DNA of 64,000 nucleotides, from positions 4,774,001 through 4,838,000 of the forward strand of contig NZ_CP047024.1 in NCBI RefSeq assembly GCF_009796745.1, in the 5' to 3' direction. This DNA is from Paraglaciecola sp. L1A13. GTDB taxonomy: Bacteria; Pseudomonadota; Gammaproteobacteria; Enterobacterales; Alteromonadaceae. This document shows positions 35,615 to 46,318 of this stretch, one piece after another. Position 1 is the first letter of the stretch. The number at the start of each line of letters is the position of its first letter. The notes under the pieces are model-generated. The model had not been told where the DNA came from, made no database searches, and saw only the letters and a program-made list of their open reading frames with translations. The translations under genes were made by a program, and so were the position numbers.

Positions 35615-38041
35615 ATGAGTTTTAGGTTACCGGTGTACATAGTGTGGTTAGTGCTTTTTACATTAACCAGTTGTGGTGGTGGGGTGTCAGGTGAAAATGG
35701 CGATGATCCATTTGACTCTGACAGTGATTCAGATACTGAAACGTTAAGCTATGCGTTAACGCTATCAATCTTTGATGAACAATGCGCTACATCAACTCAA
35801 AGCTTTACCTCAGGCGAAGTGGTCTGTGTACAAGCTACTTTGACGCAAGACGGTAACCCAGTCCAAAGCGAAATAGTAACATTTAGCGGCTCTCTCGGGT
35901 CGCTTTCAGCTAGCACCAAGCTAACGAATAGCCAAGGTATTGCACAAATTACCATTACTAACGAAGAAACCGATTTAGGTGCAGCGGTATTAAGCGCGAG
36001 TTTCAGCGACGCTAGTGTCGAACAAAATTACGAGTATTTGAGTGGTGATGCTGTAACCGAACAAGCAACCTCAATCAGCGTGGTAATGCTAAGCAATGGC
36101 CAAGGCATAAATCGCTTTCAAGCCGATTCCGAAATACAGGTTCAGGCAACTATCCGTGATAAAGAAGACGCTCCGATAGAAAATATCGTAGTCACTTTCA
36201 CTGCCGAGCTTGGCACTTTGAATACTTCTACCGCCCTAACCGACAGCGACGGCAACGCCCAAGTTACCTTGTCGGCAACAGATAGCGATATTGGTGCAGG
36301 TGTGGCAACCATCTCGGCTGAAGTCAATAATGTAAGTTTAGACGCCACATACAATTACGAAGTACAGGCGTCAGGCACCATTACGCAGGACATTGTGCGT
36401 TTGGGGTATTTCGATGACGACAGCGTTTTCGTTGAGAATCAATTGGGTGTTACCTTGCGTGATGATGACGGGGATATAGTGTTAAGCGCAGGTGGCACTA
36501 TGGGCGTTTCACTTACTTTAGTGGATGAAAATGATTTACCTATACTCAACCAAACTCCCGTAACGTTTAGTTCAGACTGCGTAGAAAATGATGCAGCGAC
36601 TATCGACACCCAAGTTAATACCGTGAATGGTATAGCCAATAGTACTTATGAAGATCTAAGCTGCGCAGGCAGTTCAGGCACCAGTGATACAATTATCGCT
36701 TCAGTCGTAGTCAATAACTCGACCTTAAGTGTTTCACAAATTATCACGATTCAGGCAGAGTCCATCGGTTCGCTTTCTTTTATTTCAGCGGACCCAACCG
36801 AGATAGTGTTACGAGGTACAGGGGGACAAGATTCCGAATCCGTGTCGACGCTAATTTTTGAAGTTAATGGTGAATTAGGCAATCCTCTTTCACAACAGCT
36901 TGTTACCTTTAGTCTCAACACAGAAACTGGCGGCTTGGCTTTATCGTCAGAAACAGGGTTAAGTAATTCACAAGGTCAAGTTAGCACCCGTGTAATTGCA
37001 GGTACGGTACCTACATCCGTTCGTGTTACAGCCGAAGTCGAAACGAGTTCTGGTGAAATCATGTCTACTCAATCTGACCTGCTGTCAGTTAATACAGGTT
37101 TACCAGACCAAAATAGCATTACGCTCTCTGCTGATGATCTCAACCCTGAGGCATATAATATTAATGAGCAAGAAGTCTCCATAACGGTTCGTATGGCCGA
37201 CACGTTCAATAATCCAGTGCCTGATGGAACAACGGTTTCATTTACGGCTGAGGGTGGCTCAATTGATTCAAATTGCAATACGGTTTCAGGCACATGCTCT
37301 GTCAATTGGTTTAGCGCTAATCCCACAGTCCCTGAACACCGCGTCACTATATTAGCCACAGCGATTGGTCATGAGACGCTGTTCGATAGTAATGGCAATA
37401 ATATGTACGATGACGATGATGGGCTCGGCTTCAACGATGGTACCGACAATGGGCTTACTACAAGTTTATACGGGCAGACGGGATTTGTAGATATTAGCGA
37501 AGCATGGCGCGACGACAACGAAGATGGCACTCGAGACAGCGGCGAGATATTCCTAGATTACAATAATAATGGCAGTTTTGATGGGCCAGATAACCTATTC
37601 AACGGCCCCCAATGTATTGGCAGTTATTGTGGTGCTGACACTATGCACGTACGCCGTGCATTGGTCTTGGTGACCTCAAGTTCAGCGGCCCAAATTGATA
37701 TTGAGGATGACAGCAATTCTATCGTGGCCAGTAATTATCAAAATGCCAGTGGCGTCACTGCGATCGCCCGAGACAGCATCGAGAGCTTTACCTTAGTGTT
37801 TTCCGATACCGCTGGTCAACCTATCGCTAGCGGTTCAACGATTTTCATAAGCAGCAGCACAGGTCAGTTAACCGGTCAAACCAATTTTACGATGCCTAGC
37901 ACCAACCGAAATTCTGCCTCTCAGGCGACCTTTAATCTTGTAAATGATGTATCCGAAACGACGCAAGCCACAGTGACAGCCTTAATTACATCACCAAGCG
38001 GCGTAACATCCACTGCCAGTATGATAGTGACACTGAATTAG
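35615..38041 (+). CDS. Large Ig-like (Big_1-type) lipoprotein
   Basis: 808 residues. Signal peptide with lipobox (FTLTSC, Cys20), followed by an Asp/Ser-rich linker (DPFDSDSDSDTE). At least four tandem Ig-like repeats of about 100 residues share the V-x-F-x-[ATS]-x-x-G-x-[LI] core and a closing T-x-x-x-G-x-A-x-[VI] strand, typical of Big_1/invasin-type domains. Residues about 590-665 hold Asp/Asn-rich loops (DDNEDGTRDSGE, DYNNNGSFDG) similar to calcium-binding dockerin or EF-hand loops. Outer-membrane anchored and probably surface-exposed. It is 6 bp after darP, so co-transcribed with it. Ends at a bidirectional terminator. Confidence 0.75.
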   Translation: MSFRLPVYIVWLVLFTLTSCGGGVSGENGDDPFDSDSDSDTETLSYALTLSIFDEQCATSTQSFTSGEVVCVQATLTQDGNPVQSEIVTFSGSLGSLSASTKLTNSQGIAQITITNEETDLGAAVLSASFSDASVEQNYEYLSGDAVTEQATSISVVMLSNGQGINRFQADSEIQVQATIRDKEDAPIENIVVTFTAELGTLNTSTALTDSDGNAQVTLSATDSDIGAGVATISAEVNNVSLDATYNYEVQASGTITQDIVRLGYFDDDSVFVENQLGVTLRDDDGDIVLSAGGTMGVSLTLVDENDLPILNQTPVTFSSDCVENDAATIDTQVNTVNGIANSTYEDLSCAGSSGTSDTIIASVVVNNSTLSVSQIITIQAESIGSLSFISADPTEIVLRGTGGQDSESVSTLIFEVNGELGNPLSQQLVTFSLNTETGGLALSSETGLSNSQGQVSTRVIAGTVPTSVRVTAEVETSSGEIMSTQSDLLSVNTGLPDQNSITLSADDLNPEAYNINEQEVSITVRMADTFNNPVPDGTTVSFTAEGGSIDSNCNTVSGTCSVNWFSANPTVPEHRVTILATAIGHETLFDSNGNNMYDDDDGLGFNDGTDNGLTTSLYGQTGFVDISEAWRDDNEDGTRDSGEIFLDYNNNGSFDGPDNLFNGPQCIGSYCGADTMHVRRALVLVTSSSAAQIDIEDDSNSIVASNYQNASGVTAIARDSIESFTLVFSDTAGQPIASGSTIFISSSTGQLTGQTNFTMPSTNRNSASQATFNLVNDVSETTQATVTALITSPSGVTSTASMIVTLN

Positions 38042-38073
38042 TCAGATTGAATGAGTGGGTTATAGATAGGGAC

Positions 38074-38103
38074 AAAAAAGGCGCGAAGTTTGCGCCTTTT
38101 TTT
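38074..38103. terminator. Bidirectional intrinsic terminator
   Basis: Arms AAAAAAGGCGC (38074-38084) and GCGCCTTTTTTT (38092-38103) with a 7-nt loop, between the converging Ig-like lipoprotein and tldD genes. T-runs are present in both directions. Confidence 0.88.
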
Positions 38104-38134
38104 ATTGTGCTTTGAAAAAACGACTTTGAAACGG

Positions 38135-39577
38135 TTAAGCGGTACCGCCTACAGTTAACTCATCAACTTTAAGTGTTGGCTGACCAACGCCCACAGGAAC
38201 GCTCTGACCGTCTTTACCGCAAACCCCTACACCTTTATCTAACGCGAGGTCATTACCCACCATAGAGACCTTCTGCATAGCCTCAGGGCCATTTCCAATA
38301 AGCGTTGCACCTTTAATAGGCTTGGTAACTTTGCCATTTTCAATCAGATACGCTTCAGAGGTAGAGAAAACGAATTTTCCAGAGGTGATGTCTACTTGTC
38401 CACCACCAAAATTAGGCGCATAAATACCGTTTTTAATGGTCGAGATGATTTCCTCAGGCTCATACTGCCCGCCTAACATATAGGTATTGGTCATACGCGG
38501 CATAGGTAAGTGCGCATAAGATTCTCGGCGACCATTGCCAGTTGGCTTAACCCCCATCAACCGCGCATTGAGTTTATCTTGCATGTAGCCGGTAAGAATA
38601 CCGTCTTTGATTAATACATTGTATTGAGTCGGTGTGCCTTCATCGTCCACCGATAAGGAACCACGACGATTCGCCAAGGTACCATCATCAACAATCGTAC
38701 ACCCTGTTGATGCAACCTGTTGACCCATGCGGCCGCTAAAGGTAGATGCACCTTTGCGATTAAAGTCACCTTCGAGACCATGCCCTACAGCTTCATGTAA
38801 TAACACGCCAGGCCAGCCACTGCCTAAAACAACTGGCATTTGACCTGCTGGGGCTGCGACGGCTCGCATATTAACCCGCGCCATATGAATTGCTTCGTCG
38901 GCGACTTGTTCATAGAGTGGACGCCCGTCTTCTTGACTCAAAAAATATTCGTAAGCATAACGACCACCAGCCCCTGAACTACCGCGCTCACGGCGAGCGT
39001 CTTTTTCCATTAACACAGAGCAATTCAAACGCACTAGGGGGCGAATATCGGTACAAAAAGTACCGTCAGTCGCCGCAATTAATACTTCTTCGTAGACACC
39101 ACTGATGCTGACAACCACTTGGCTAAGAGCCGATTCTTGTTTGCGAATGTAGCTGTCGACGGCACGTAATAAAGCTATTTTTTCTTCGTCTTGCATGCCT
39201 AAAATTGGATTGTCAGCATGGTATCTTGGGGCAACCTTGCTACTTTTTAGGCCAGTAACTTTGTGTTTGCCACCGACACTTGCGATATTGCGCGAGGCCT
39301 TAGCCGCTTGCATTAACGCTTCAGGGTTGATGTCATCAGAGTAGGCGAATCCGGTTTTTTCACCGCTGACTGCTCGCACCCCTACGCCCCGTTCAACGTT
39401 GTAGCTACCGTCTTTGATAATGCCATCTTCTAGCACCCACGTTTCGTGCTGGCTCGCTTGAAAATAAAGATCGGCGAAGTCGTTATCGTGTTGATAAATA
39501 GCATCTAGGGCCGAAGCGAGATGTTCTCTGTCGAGATTAGCGGCAGTAAGCAGGTTTTGTTCAACCAGATTAGACAA
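38135..39577 (-). CDS. tldD: Metalloprotease TldD
   Basis: About 480 residues, similar to E. coli TldD (481). The metal-binding motif [11 protein letters not shown] (HExxxH) is intact, with [16 protein letters not shown] earlier and the closing [25 protein letters not shown]. It is the catalytic partner of PmbA. I choose the TTG at 39577 as start because AGGAG lies five bases before it; it overlaps the nitrilase gene's stop by 8 bp. The ATG frame from 39604 would add nine residues, lacks a ribosome binding site and overlaps by 35 bp. Last gene of the mreB-tldD chain; ends at a strong terminator. Confidence 0.95.
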   Translation of the reverse strand: MSNLVEQNLLTAANLDREHLASALDAIYQHDNDFADLYFQASQHETWVLEDGIIKDGSYNVERGVGVRAVSGEKTGFAYSDDINPEALMQAAKASRNIASVGGKHKVTGLKSSKVAPRYHADNPILGMQDEEKIALLRAVDSYIRKQESALSQVVVSISGVYEEVLIAATDGTFCTDIRPLVRLNCSVLMEKDARRERGSSGAGGRYAYEYFLSQEDGRPLYEQVADEAIHMARVNMRAVAAPAGQMPVVLGSGWPGVLLHEAVGHGLEGDFNRKGASTFSGRMGQQVASTGCTIVDDGTLANRRGSLSVDDEGTPTQYNVLIKDGILTGYMQDKLNARLMGVKPTGNGRRESYAHLPMPRMTNTYMLGGQYEPEEIISTIKNGIYAPNFGGGQVDITSGKFVFSTSEAYLIENGKVTKPIKGATLIGNGPEAMQKVSMVGNDLALDKGVGVCGKDGQSVPVGVGQPTLKVDELTVGGTA

Positions 39578-40385
39578 GGTAACTCCTGAATTTATTATGG
39601 GCATAGACCGGCATGTCCCGGCGAATTCTATTAAGTATAGTGGGATCTAGCTGGGCATGGATCATACCCACCGACTGCGGTATTTCAGCTAGGGTTTCAC
39701 CCCAAGGAGAAATAATACAGGAATGACCATGGGTTTGTCTCTGATTGACGTGTATACCGGTTTGACCCGCCGCCACCAAATAACACTGATTTTCCACCGC
39801 GCGAGCCGTTAATAGGGCTTGCCAATGGGCTTGGCCTGTCTTTTGGGTGAATGCAGCAGGTAACGCAATAACGTCTAGGGCCTTATGTTCAGACATGGCC
39901 TGAAATAATCCAGGGAAGCGTACGTCATAACATATGGCTAAGCCTAAGCGCCCAAAAGGCGTATCAACACTGATTATCTTGTTTCCCCCTTGGGTATAAC
40001 GAGATTCGCAGTAAGTTTGCGTGTTATCCGCTACCTGTACATCAAATAAATGAATTTTTTGGTATTCGGTTACCAGTTCACCTGCATCATTAATTAATAA
40101 GCACGAAGCCGTAAATTTGTCAGAACGAGTAGATTTCAGCGGCATGCTACCTGCAACTAACCATACGGCGTATTGCTTTGCCATGCGCATTAGGCGAGTT
40201 TGAATCGGACCATCGCCCAGGGATTCGGCAATATGCAACTGGGTTTTATCACCACCGCCAAAGCAGGCGAAACATTCGGGCAAGACCACTAATGTGGGCT
40301 CTGTTATTATCAGTTCAGCAAGCTTATGTTCTACAAAATCGAGGTTTTGCGTGACGTCTGGTGTCGACGTCATCTGTAAAGCCAT
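39570..40385 (-). CDS. Carbon-nitrogen hydrolase (nitrilase superfamily)
   Basis: About 271 residues. The ATG at 40385 (MALQMTS) has AGGTGG eight bases upstream and starts 4 bp after the yhdP stop, which is why the longer frame from 40430 is rejected. The Glu-Lys-Cys catalytic triad is present: [17 protein letters not shown] and [11 protein letters not shown]. The closing region has SCIISPWGE. The group includes Nit1-type deaminated-glutathione amidases and omega-amidases; here the substrate is not certain. Genes of this group between yhdP and tldD are common in gammaproteobacteria. Cytosolic; part of the long envelope operon. Confidence 0.88.
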   Translation of the reverse strand: MALQMTSTPDVTQNLDFVEHKLAELIITEPTLVVLPECFACFGGGDKTQLHIAESLGDGPIQTRLMRMAKQYAVWLVAGSMPLKSTRSDKFTASCLLINDAGELVTEYQKIHLFDVQVADNTQTYCESRYTQGGNKIISVDTPFGRLGLAICYDVRFPGLFQAMSEHKALDVIALPAAFTQKTGQAHWQALLTARAVENQCYLVAAGQTGIHVNQRQTHGHSCIISPWGETLAEIPQSVGMIHAQLDPTILNRIRRDMPVYAHNKFRSYLV

Positions 40386-40389
40386 AAGT

Positions 40390-43300
40390 TTAGCCACCTG
40401 ACACCTCCAGCGCGATGCGCTCTTGATCAATATCTTGCGGGAATTTTATATCTGTATTGAGGCCGTCAGGGTCAGAAACAAGTCCGACTTTGGGCGAAGC
40501 GTTTCTTGCGGGTGCGGTTTGGGCCGGTAAACTGATTTCTTTACTGTCGCGTTCAAGCTCTTCTAACTTGGGATTATCTAAGGTACCCGTCAACGAAAAC
40601 TTAATATTGGATATAACCTTAGCCGAAGTTAACACCTGATCGAGCGCGAGGGCTGCCAATGCAGTCGCTGGATTAACCATATAGGCAACAATCAATGGCA
40701 AACTAGATGTTACCTTGGGGGCAAAGGCGATATTGTAATTAACCTCTCGGGTGTTGAGATTGGTATATCCTTTCATGGTGATTTCCCCCGCACCACCGTC
40801 GACCACTGTGTCTCGGGTATCTACTGTTCCTTGAGCAACTTGAAATGAGCCTTTCATCTTGTCGTAGAAAAAACCTTGGGCGAACACATCACGAAAATCT
40901 AAGCGTAGCTTACGCACTAAAGACTCTAAACTCAGCAAACTGAAAATTCGCGAGCCTTTATCTGTCACTTCGGTTAAGTACCCATCGCTAAGGCGCCAAT
41001 CTACGCTGCCATTTAAGGTGGCTAAATCGAATTCATAAGGTGCACGATGCCAGTTTAAGTCAAACTTGGATGAGGCTTTTGAATCTTTAATACCTGAGTC
41101 AAAATCGAAGCCTTTTAAAAACAAGCCAAAATCAGAACTACTAAACTCGCCGGTTAGCTTAGTTTCACTGCCATTTTGATCAAACAACCAATCACCACTG
41201 GCGTAAAATAATCCATGATCGTTATTTAATCGCAGTGAGTCGATATGCATACCGTTTGCAGCTCTAGATAGCTTAAAGTCTATTCGGCCGAGATCTTTAT
41301 TTTCGAAACGACAGCGAGCACATAAAAACTCTATCGGCGGTAACGTTTCCAATTTAGGCGAGAAAGCAACGGATTTGGTTTCGCTCTGTTCCCAACCGGC
41401 TAGATCTAAGTAATCTGCAGATACATTTAGGCCTTTAGCCAGCCAGTCTTTATAAAAGGTTAGATCGGCACGTACTTGTTTAGCGTTAAGATTAATTTCC
41501 CAGCTGTCGCTGGTATTTTTGGTAACCACTTCTAAGTTAGTTAGTTGCTGAGATGCGACTGTGGCGTTACTTGCATTAACGAAAATCCGTTGAGGCTCGC
41601 CCAAAATCGGCGTATTTACTGAGTCAGAAAAACCGTGGATAAGTGACGAAATCGCTTGATACCAATGATCAATATTAACAGTAGGCATATTAAGCGCCAC
41701 ACTAAAGCCAACACCCATGGTTCGTTCAATAGACTCACCTATGGCAAGATGAGCACGAGAAAATTGCATAGTCTCGTATGGTAACACCCCATCAAACTTA
41801 ACCTCAGAACCTAATTTCAAATTGACGGTTGAGGCAGTTTCATCACCGCGCACTTCTAATGTCAGTGGTTTGTTCTGGTTAACCGTTTTATTTAATGGTT
41901 CAGGCAACTGCGAACCCACACCTTGCAAGCCACTAATAAGGCTTGCTTGATAACTAAAACCGTTTTCTGGCAAGGTTAACTTCACGTTAGTCTGCCAAGG
42001 TGTCACGCCATCTAAGTAACTCGCTAGACCTGGGATAAAGCGTTGAGCGAGAGGTTTGACTTGCCAATTTCCTTGTAAATCGATATTGGCTAAATAACCT
42101 TCTTTGCGTTGACGCCCAGTAAAATCAATTTTGACGTTTTGATCAAAAAGCTTTGCCTGTAAACCACTTAGGTCTACCACTTCATTTTTAAAGGCAACCT
42201 GCCCTTTAGCATGTGTAAGATTCATATCAACCCGAGGCACATACACTCGGTTATCAGTTAGATACACGACTCCACTTGCCACCACATCTTTGCCTGAAAG
42301 GGGAATGACTAGATTTAAATCCACGCTGAGATCATCACTGACCTGCACTTCACCCAATACTTTACCGAGACTATGCGCGAGGCTACTTTGATTCATTAGC
42401 TGGGTAACTTGTGACCCTAGTGCGGAGCCATTAGCATTTATGGTTAATATTGCCCCCACATCCAAGTTGGGTATATCTGCGGATAAACCAGACAAGTTTA
42501 CGTCTAACAACTTACCTTTGCTGGCTTGCATAAACAAACCTTGGTTTTCGAACAGTAACTGTATATCTAACTCTGTTAACTGAGGCCAATCAGGTGCGAA
42601 TTCCATGGCGGCGTCTTCAACGCCGACCGTAATTTGAAAGACCCCGTTGTTTTTAACATAGGGAAATTGACTGAGTTCGCCATTCCACAAGACGTTTGCA
42701 CCAGTTACCCGACCCGCTTTGAGCGAACGTTGTAAATAGGCTTTGGTGTCTTTTCCCATCACATCACCAGGGAACAATTTATTCACCTGAGCCATGTCAA
42801 GGCCGCCTACCGTGCCATTTAGCGCCAAGAAGCCATTTTCGCTATCAAACCGTAGGTGCTGATTGATATTCAACCAGTCACTTTCTAATTTAAGTTGCGG
42901 TACGTGCACCGTCACTCCGTGCTCCAAGGATTCGATAAACATATCAATATCCACCGCTTGAAACTCAATATTTCTGTCGACTATATTGTCTAGCTTCCAT
43001 TGGGAGTTACGTCCGCGTATTTGCACCCGTCCCTTGTCGTTGTGCCAATTCACATCCAGTTCCAAGTTATCAACACCGGGAATATGAGCACTTTGTTGCC
43101 AACTAATTTGACTAATATTCATTTGCGCAAAGGTATCGACTTTATCGAACTGCACATTGAATTTGTTTAATGTGGCATTGGGTTCTAGTGCATTTAATTG
43201 GCTGTAATCCATTGGGTCGAGCACCAATGGCAGCAAAGGAATAATGGCCGATAAGTTTACCTTGTCAGCATTTTGAATATGTACTTGCCCCTGGCGGTTC

Positions 43301-44271
43301 ACTTCTCCATACCAATTCGAGGTCACTTTTCGTTCATTAGCTTGCAACGCAAAGTCATAAAGATTGAATATCCAGCCGTCTTTGCTTGGCTCAGCGTTGA
43401 GCTGTCCGCCCAATATCGCAGCCTTAATTTCTGCATCTTGGTTTTGCCATACGAAGCGACTATCAGCCAAATCTAATTGGGCATTTTTGAATGCACCATT
43501 TTTAATGCTGGCCCAGACGACAAAATTTCCGCGACTTTCTACCAAATCATAACGCGTGGCCAGCCATTGGTTAATCCAAGGCGATAAATCGACCTCTTGC
43601 GCTCTGGCGTAAAATGTTCCGCTGAGTGAATCTTTATCGCCACGTAAATCTAACGTAAACGAGGCTGAGTTACGGGCCAACTCTTCCACTTGCAGCTCAC
43701 CTACACCTTGGTGATGCTTGCCTTGGTTACTCCAAAGCAATTGATTAACGAGTACCACTTGCTGATCATGATCTGTGATGATTTCAAATTGACTGTCACT
43801 AACTGAAAACGACTGTAACTGTTCTAAAAATAACTGCTTTAACGCTGACACTACAGGAAAGTCACTGCCTTCTTTTTGCATCAAGGTTAAATCCATCTTG
43901 ACGTTTAAGCCGTTTAAATCAAATCGTTGAGAGCGAATTTGACGCGCTAGAATTGATCCCCAAAAATCAAGATCTATCACGGTTTTTTTGATATCTAAAC
44001 TGAGAGGAGATTGGGCATTTTGCACCAATTGTAAGTCTTCCAACACAATGGCAGGGCCTGCGCCTTTCCACTGAGCGGTGATGTTACCGATGTTAATTTC
44101 AACACCGTATTGGCCTTCTATCCATTGTTCTAAGCGATGCTTTTGATCGTCCATGTATGGTAAAGAATAGCGCACAACGCTAATCGCCACGGCCACCAGC
44201 ACCAGCAGAATAGCGGCGCAATACCATAGCTTTTTAATGCAATAAGCGGCATAAAAAGAGCCTGATTTCAC
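40390..44271 (-). CDS. yhdP: YhdP family (AsmA-like) envelope protein
   Basis: 1293 residues. An N-terminal membrane helix (AAILLVLVAVAISVVRYSL) anchors a long periplasmic part. The rest is beta-rich with a repeating groove architecture and the DUF3971/AsmA-2 C-terminal section (GSRIFSLLSLESLVRKLRLDF, GEITMKGYTNLNTREVNYNI, NPATALAALALDQV). E. coli YhdP is one of the AsmA-like bridge proteins needed for phospholipid transport to the outer membrane. It probably starts with GTG at 44271, overlapping the rng stop by 4 bp (GTGA). The length is close to the E. coli protein (1266). In the operon between rng and the nitrilase gene. Confidence 0.9.
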   Translation of the reverse strand: MKSGSFYAAYCIKKLWYCAAILLVLVAVAISVVRYSLPYMDDQKHRLEQWIEGQYGVEINIGNITAQWKGAGPAIVLEDLQLVQNAQSPLSLDIKKTVIDLDFWGSILARQIRSQRFDLNGLNVKMDLTLMQKEGSDFPVVSALKQLFLEQLQSFSVSDSQFEIITDHDQQVVLVNQLLWSNQGKHHQGVGELQVEELARNSASFTLDLRGDKDSLSGTFYARAQEVDLSPWINQWLATRYDLVESRGNFVVWASIKNGAFKNAQLDLADSRFVWQNQDAEIKAAILGGQLNAEPSKDGWIFNLYDFALQANERKVTSNWYGEVNRQGQVHIQNADKVNLSAIIPLLPLVLDPMDYSQLNALEPNATLNKFNVQFDKVDTFAQMNISQISWQQSAHIPGVDNLELDVNWHNDKGRVQIRGRNSQWKLDNIVDRNIEFQAVDIDMFIESLEHGVTVHVPQLKLESDWLNINQHLRFDSENGFLALNGTVGGLDMAQVNKLFPGDVMGKDTKAYLQRSLKAGRVTGANVLWNGELSQFPYVKNNGVFQITVGVEDAAMEFAPDWPQLTELDIQLLFENQGLFMQASKGKLLDVNLSGLSADIPNLDVGAILTINANGSALGSQVTQLMNQSSLAHSLGKVLGEVQVSDDLSVDLNLVIPLSGKDVVASGVVYLTDNRVYVPRVDMNLTHAKGQVAFKNEVVDLSGLQAKLFDQNVKIDFTGRQRKEGYLANIDLQGNWQVKPLAQRFIPGLASYLDGVTPWQTNVKLTLPENGFSYQASLISGLQGVGSQLPEPLNKTVNQNKPLTLEVRGDETASTVNLKLGSEVKFDGVLPYETMQFSRAHLAIGESIERTMGVGFSVALNMPTVNIDHWYQAISSLIHGFSDSVNTPILGEPQRIFVNASNATVASQQLTNLEVVTKNTSDSWEINLNAKQVRADLTFYKDWLAKGLNVSADYLDLAGWEQSETKSVAFSPKLETLPPIEFLCARCRFENKDLGRIDFKLSRAANGMHIDSLRLNNDHGLFYASGDWLFDQNGSETKLTGEFSSSDFGLFLKGFDFDSGIKDSKASSKFDLNWHRAPYEFDLATLNGSVDWRLSDGYLTEVTDKGSRIFSLLSLESLVRKLRLDFRDVFAQGFFYDKMKGSFQVAQGTVDTRDTVVDGGAGEITMKGYTNLNTREVNYNIAFAPKVTSSLPLIVAYMVNPATALAALALDQVLTSAKVISNIKFSLTGTLDNPKLEELERDSKEISLPAQTAPARNASPKVGLVSDPDGLNTDIKFPQDIDQERIALEVSGG

Positions 44272-45731
44272 ATCATTACCACATCGTATTTATCTTGGTT
44301 GTATAACAATTCGGTGTGCACCTTAATCTGTTTGGATACAAAAACCTCTAGCTCAGCTAGCATATGTGACTCTTCGCCTAGCAAAGCCTCGACCACAGAA
44401 GGCGCTGCGTATACGACAAATTTATCCGCTTCATAGGCTCGGTTGACCCGTACTATTTCGCGCATAATCTCAAAACAAACTGTTTCGACCGTTTTTACTG
44501 AACCGCGGCCCTTACATACTGGACACTCACCACACAAGATATGTTCCAAACTTTCTCGCGTTCTTTTACGCGTCATCTCAATCAAACCCAGCGCGGTAAA
44601 GCCGTGTATGTTTATTTTAGCCCGATCTTTGCTGGTTGCATTCTCAAGGCTATGGATAACGCGCCTTTTATGATCTGCGTCAGTCATATCGATAAAATCA
44701 ATTAAAATCATGCCGCCTAAATTACGCAGCCGTAACTGACGTGCAATCGCGGATGTTGCTTCAATATTGGTGTTGAAAATAGTTTCTTCGAGATTACGGT
44801 GGCCAACAAATGCGCCAGTATTAATATCAATTGTAGTCATAGCTTCGGTTTGATCGATAATCAAATACCCGCCAGATTTTAAATCAACTCTGCGCTCAAG
44901 GGATCGTTGCGATTCGTTCTCAACGTCATATAAGTCAAAAATGGGACGGTCGCCTGGATAATATTCCAACAAGCGATGCAACTCAGGTACATATTCCCGG
45001 GTGAATTGCTGAAGCTCATGAAAAGACAACTTTGAATCAATACGGATACGATCAAGCTCGGTACCCACAAAATCGCGCAGTACCCGACGTGCTAAGGGTA
45101 AATCCTCGTATAAAATATGGGTTTTTTTCTTCATGCGCGAGCGGATTTTTTCCCATAAACGGCGTAAAAAATCGGCATCTTGACGCAATTCTTGAGCTTT
45201 CACCCCTTCGGCTGCAGTGCGTAAAATAAACCCACCATTTTTACTGCAATATTCCTGCACTAAGCTCTTTAATCTTTCTCGTTCTTCTTCGTCTTCAATA
45301 CGCTGGGATACGCCTACATGCTCAACGCTGGGCATAAACACCAAATAACGTGACGGAATAGTGATGTCTGTGGTTAAGCGGGCACCTTTGGTACCAATTT
45401 GATCTTTGACTACCTGAACTACTATGTCTTGGCCATCACGAACTAACTCGCGAATATCTCGTTTTTCAAGATGACTGGATGACACTTCATCTTCTACTTC
45501 GCTGTGAATAGCGATATCGGATGCATGCAAGAAGGCTGCTTTATCTAAACCAATATCGACGAAGGCGGCTTGCATACCGGGTAAAACGCGACTGACTTTA
45601 CCGCGATAAATATTGCCCACCAGACCTCTTTTGGTATGGCGTTCTATATGAACTTCTTGCAAAATACCGTTTTCGATAAGCGCCACACGGGATTCAGAGG
45701 GGGTGACATTAATTAGTAGTTCAGCACTCAT
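44268..45731 (-). CDS. rng: Ribonuclease G
   Basis: 487 residues (E. coli 489). An N-terminal S1 RNA-binding domain (GNIYRGKVSRVLPGMQAAFVDIG) is followed by the RNase E/G catalytic core with the metal-binding Asp residues in TTIDINTGAFVG and MILIDFIDM. A zinc-link CxxC (CGECPVCKGRG) mediates dimerisation. Function: endonuclease for 5'-end maturation of 16S rRNA and decay of some mRNAs; associated with cytoskeletal filaments in E. coli (CafA). It overlaps maf by 11 bp upstream and yhdP by 4 bp downstream, so translation is coupled. Confidence 0.96.
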   Translation of the reverse strand: MSAELLINVTPSESRVALIENGILQEVHIERHTKRGLVGNIYRGKVSRVLPGMQAAFVDIGLDKAAFLHASDIAIHSEVEDEVSSSHLEKRDIRELVRDGQDIVVQVVKDQIGTKGARLTTDITIPSRYLVFMPSVEHVGVSQRIEDEEERERLKSLVQEYCSKNGGFILRTAAEGVKAQELRQDADFLRRLWEKIRSRMKKKTHILYEDLPLARRVLRDFVGTELDRIRIDSKLSFHELQQFTREYVPELHRLLEYYPGDRPIFDLYDVENESQRSLERRVDLKSGGYLIIDQTEAMTTIDINTGAFVGHRNLEETIFNTNIEATSAIARQLRLRNLGGMILIDFIDMTDADHKRRVIHSLENATSKDRAKINIHGFTALGLIEMTRKRTRESLEHILCGECPVCKGRGSVKTVETVCFEIMREIVRVNRAYEADKFVVYAAPSVVEALLGEESHMLAELEVFVSKQIKVHTELLYNQDKYDVVMM

Positions 45732-46299
45732 GGGTTTCGCTCATCCGGGATAGTAGTTGATTCGTTTCATATAAAGGTAACCCGACTACGGCGCTATAAC
45801 TACCGTTTATATGGGTGACGAACTTGCCGCCTATACCTTGAATGGCGTAACTGCCGGCTTTATCTTCGGGCTCGCCGCTTTCCCAATAGTCGTGTATCAA
45901 GGTGTCATTAAGTGCACAAAATGTCACTTGGGTACGCACCAATACGCTGTCGTGCCGCGTACCAGAGAATATAGAAACCGCGGTTAGCACTTCGTGCTGT
46001 TGGCCTGAAAGTAGATTTAACATGCGCTTGGCGTCACTAAAATCTTTAGGTTTACCCAGTACCTGACCATGAATAACCACAACGGTATCCGCCCCTAATG
46101 CGAGTCGTTTGTCAGCAAGATGCGCACTCGCTTGCCAACCGGCTTGCGCTTTTTGCTCAGCCAGTCGCTGCACATAAATACTGGGGGTTTCAGTAGGTAA
46201 CAGCGTTTCGTCAATATCCGCGCTAAGGGTGGTAAACGGCACACCGATTTGACTAAGTAACTCAGCGCGACGGGGTGACTGAGAAGCTAAAATAAGCAT
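45721..46299 (-). CDS. maf: Maf family nucleotide pyrophosphatase (YhdE type)
   Basis: 192 residues. N-terminal LILASQSPRRAELL carries the S-x-S-x-R-R motif, then LGADTVVVI and GSYAIQGIGGKFV, which mark the dTTP/UTP pyrophosphatase subgroup YhdE/Maf rather than the m7GTP subgroup YceF. Predicted reaction: hydrolysis of dTTP, UTP and modified pyrimidine triphosphates to monophosphates, a house-cleaning role also linked to septum inhibition when overproduced. Start ATG 46299 follows mreD by 19 bp; the 3' end overlaps rng by 11 bp. Confidence 0.94.
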   Translation of the reverse strand: MLILASQSPRRAELLSQIGVPFTTLSADIDETLLPTETPSIYVQRLAEQKAQAGWQASAHLADKRLALGADTVVVIHGQVLGKPKDFSDAKRMLNLLSGQQHEVLTAVSIFSGTRHDSVLVRTQVTFCALNDTLIHDYWESGEPEDKAGSYAIQGIGGKFVTHINGSYSAVVGLPLYETNQLLSRMSETHEC

Positions 46300-46318
46300 A
46301 ACTGATGTCTGGTGGGGT

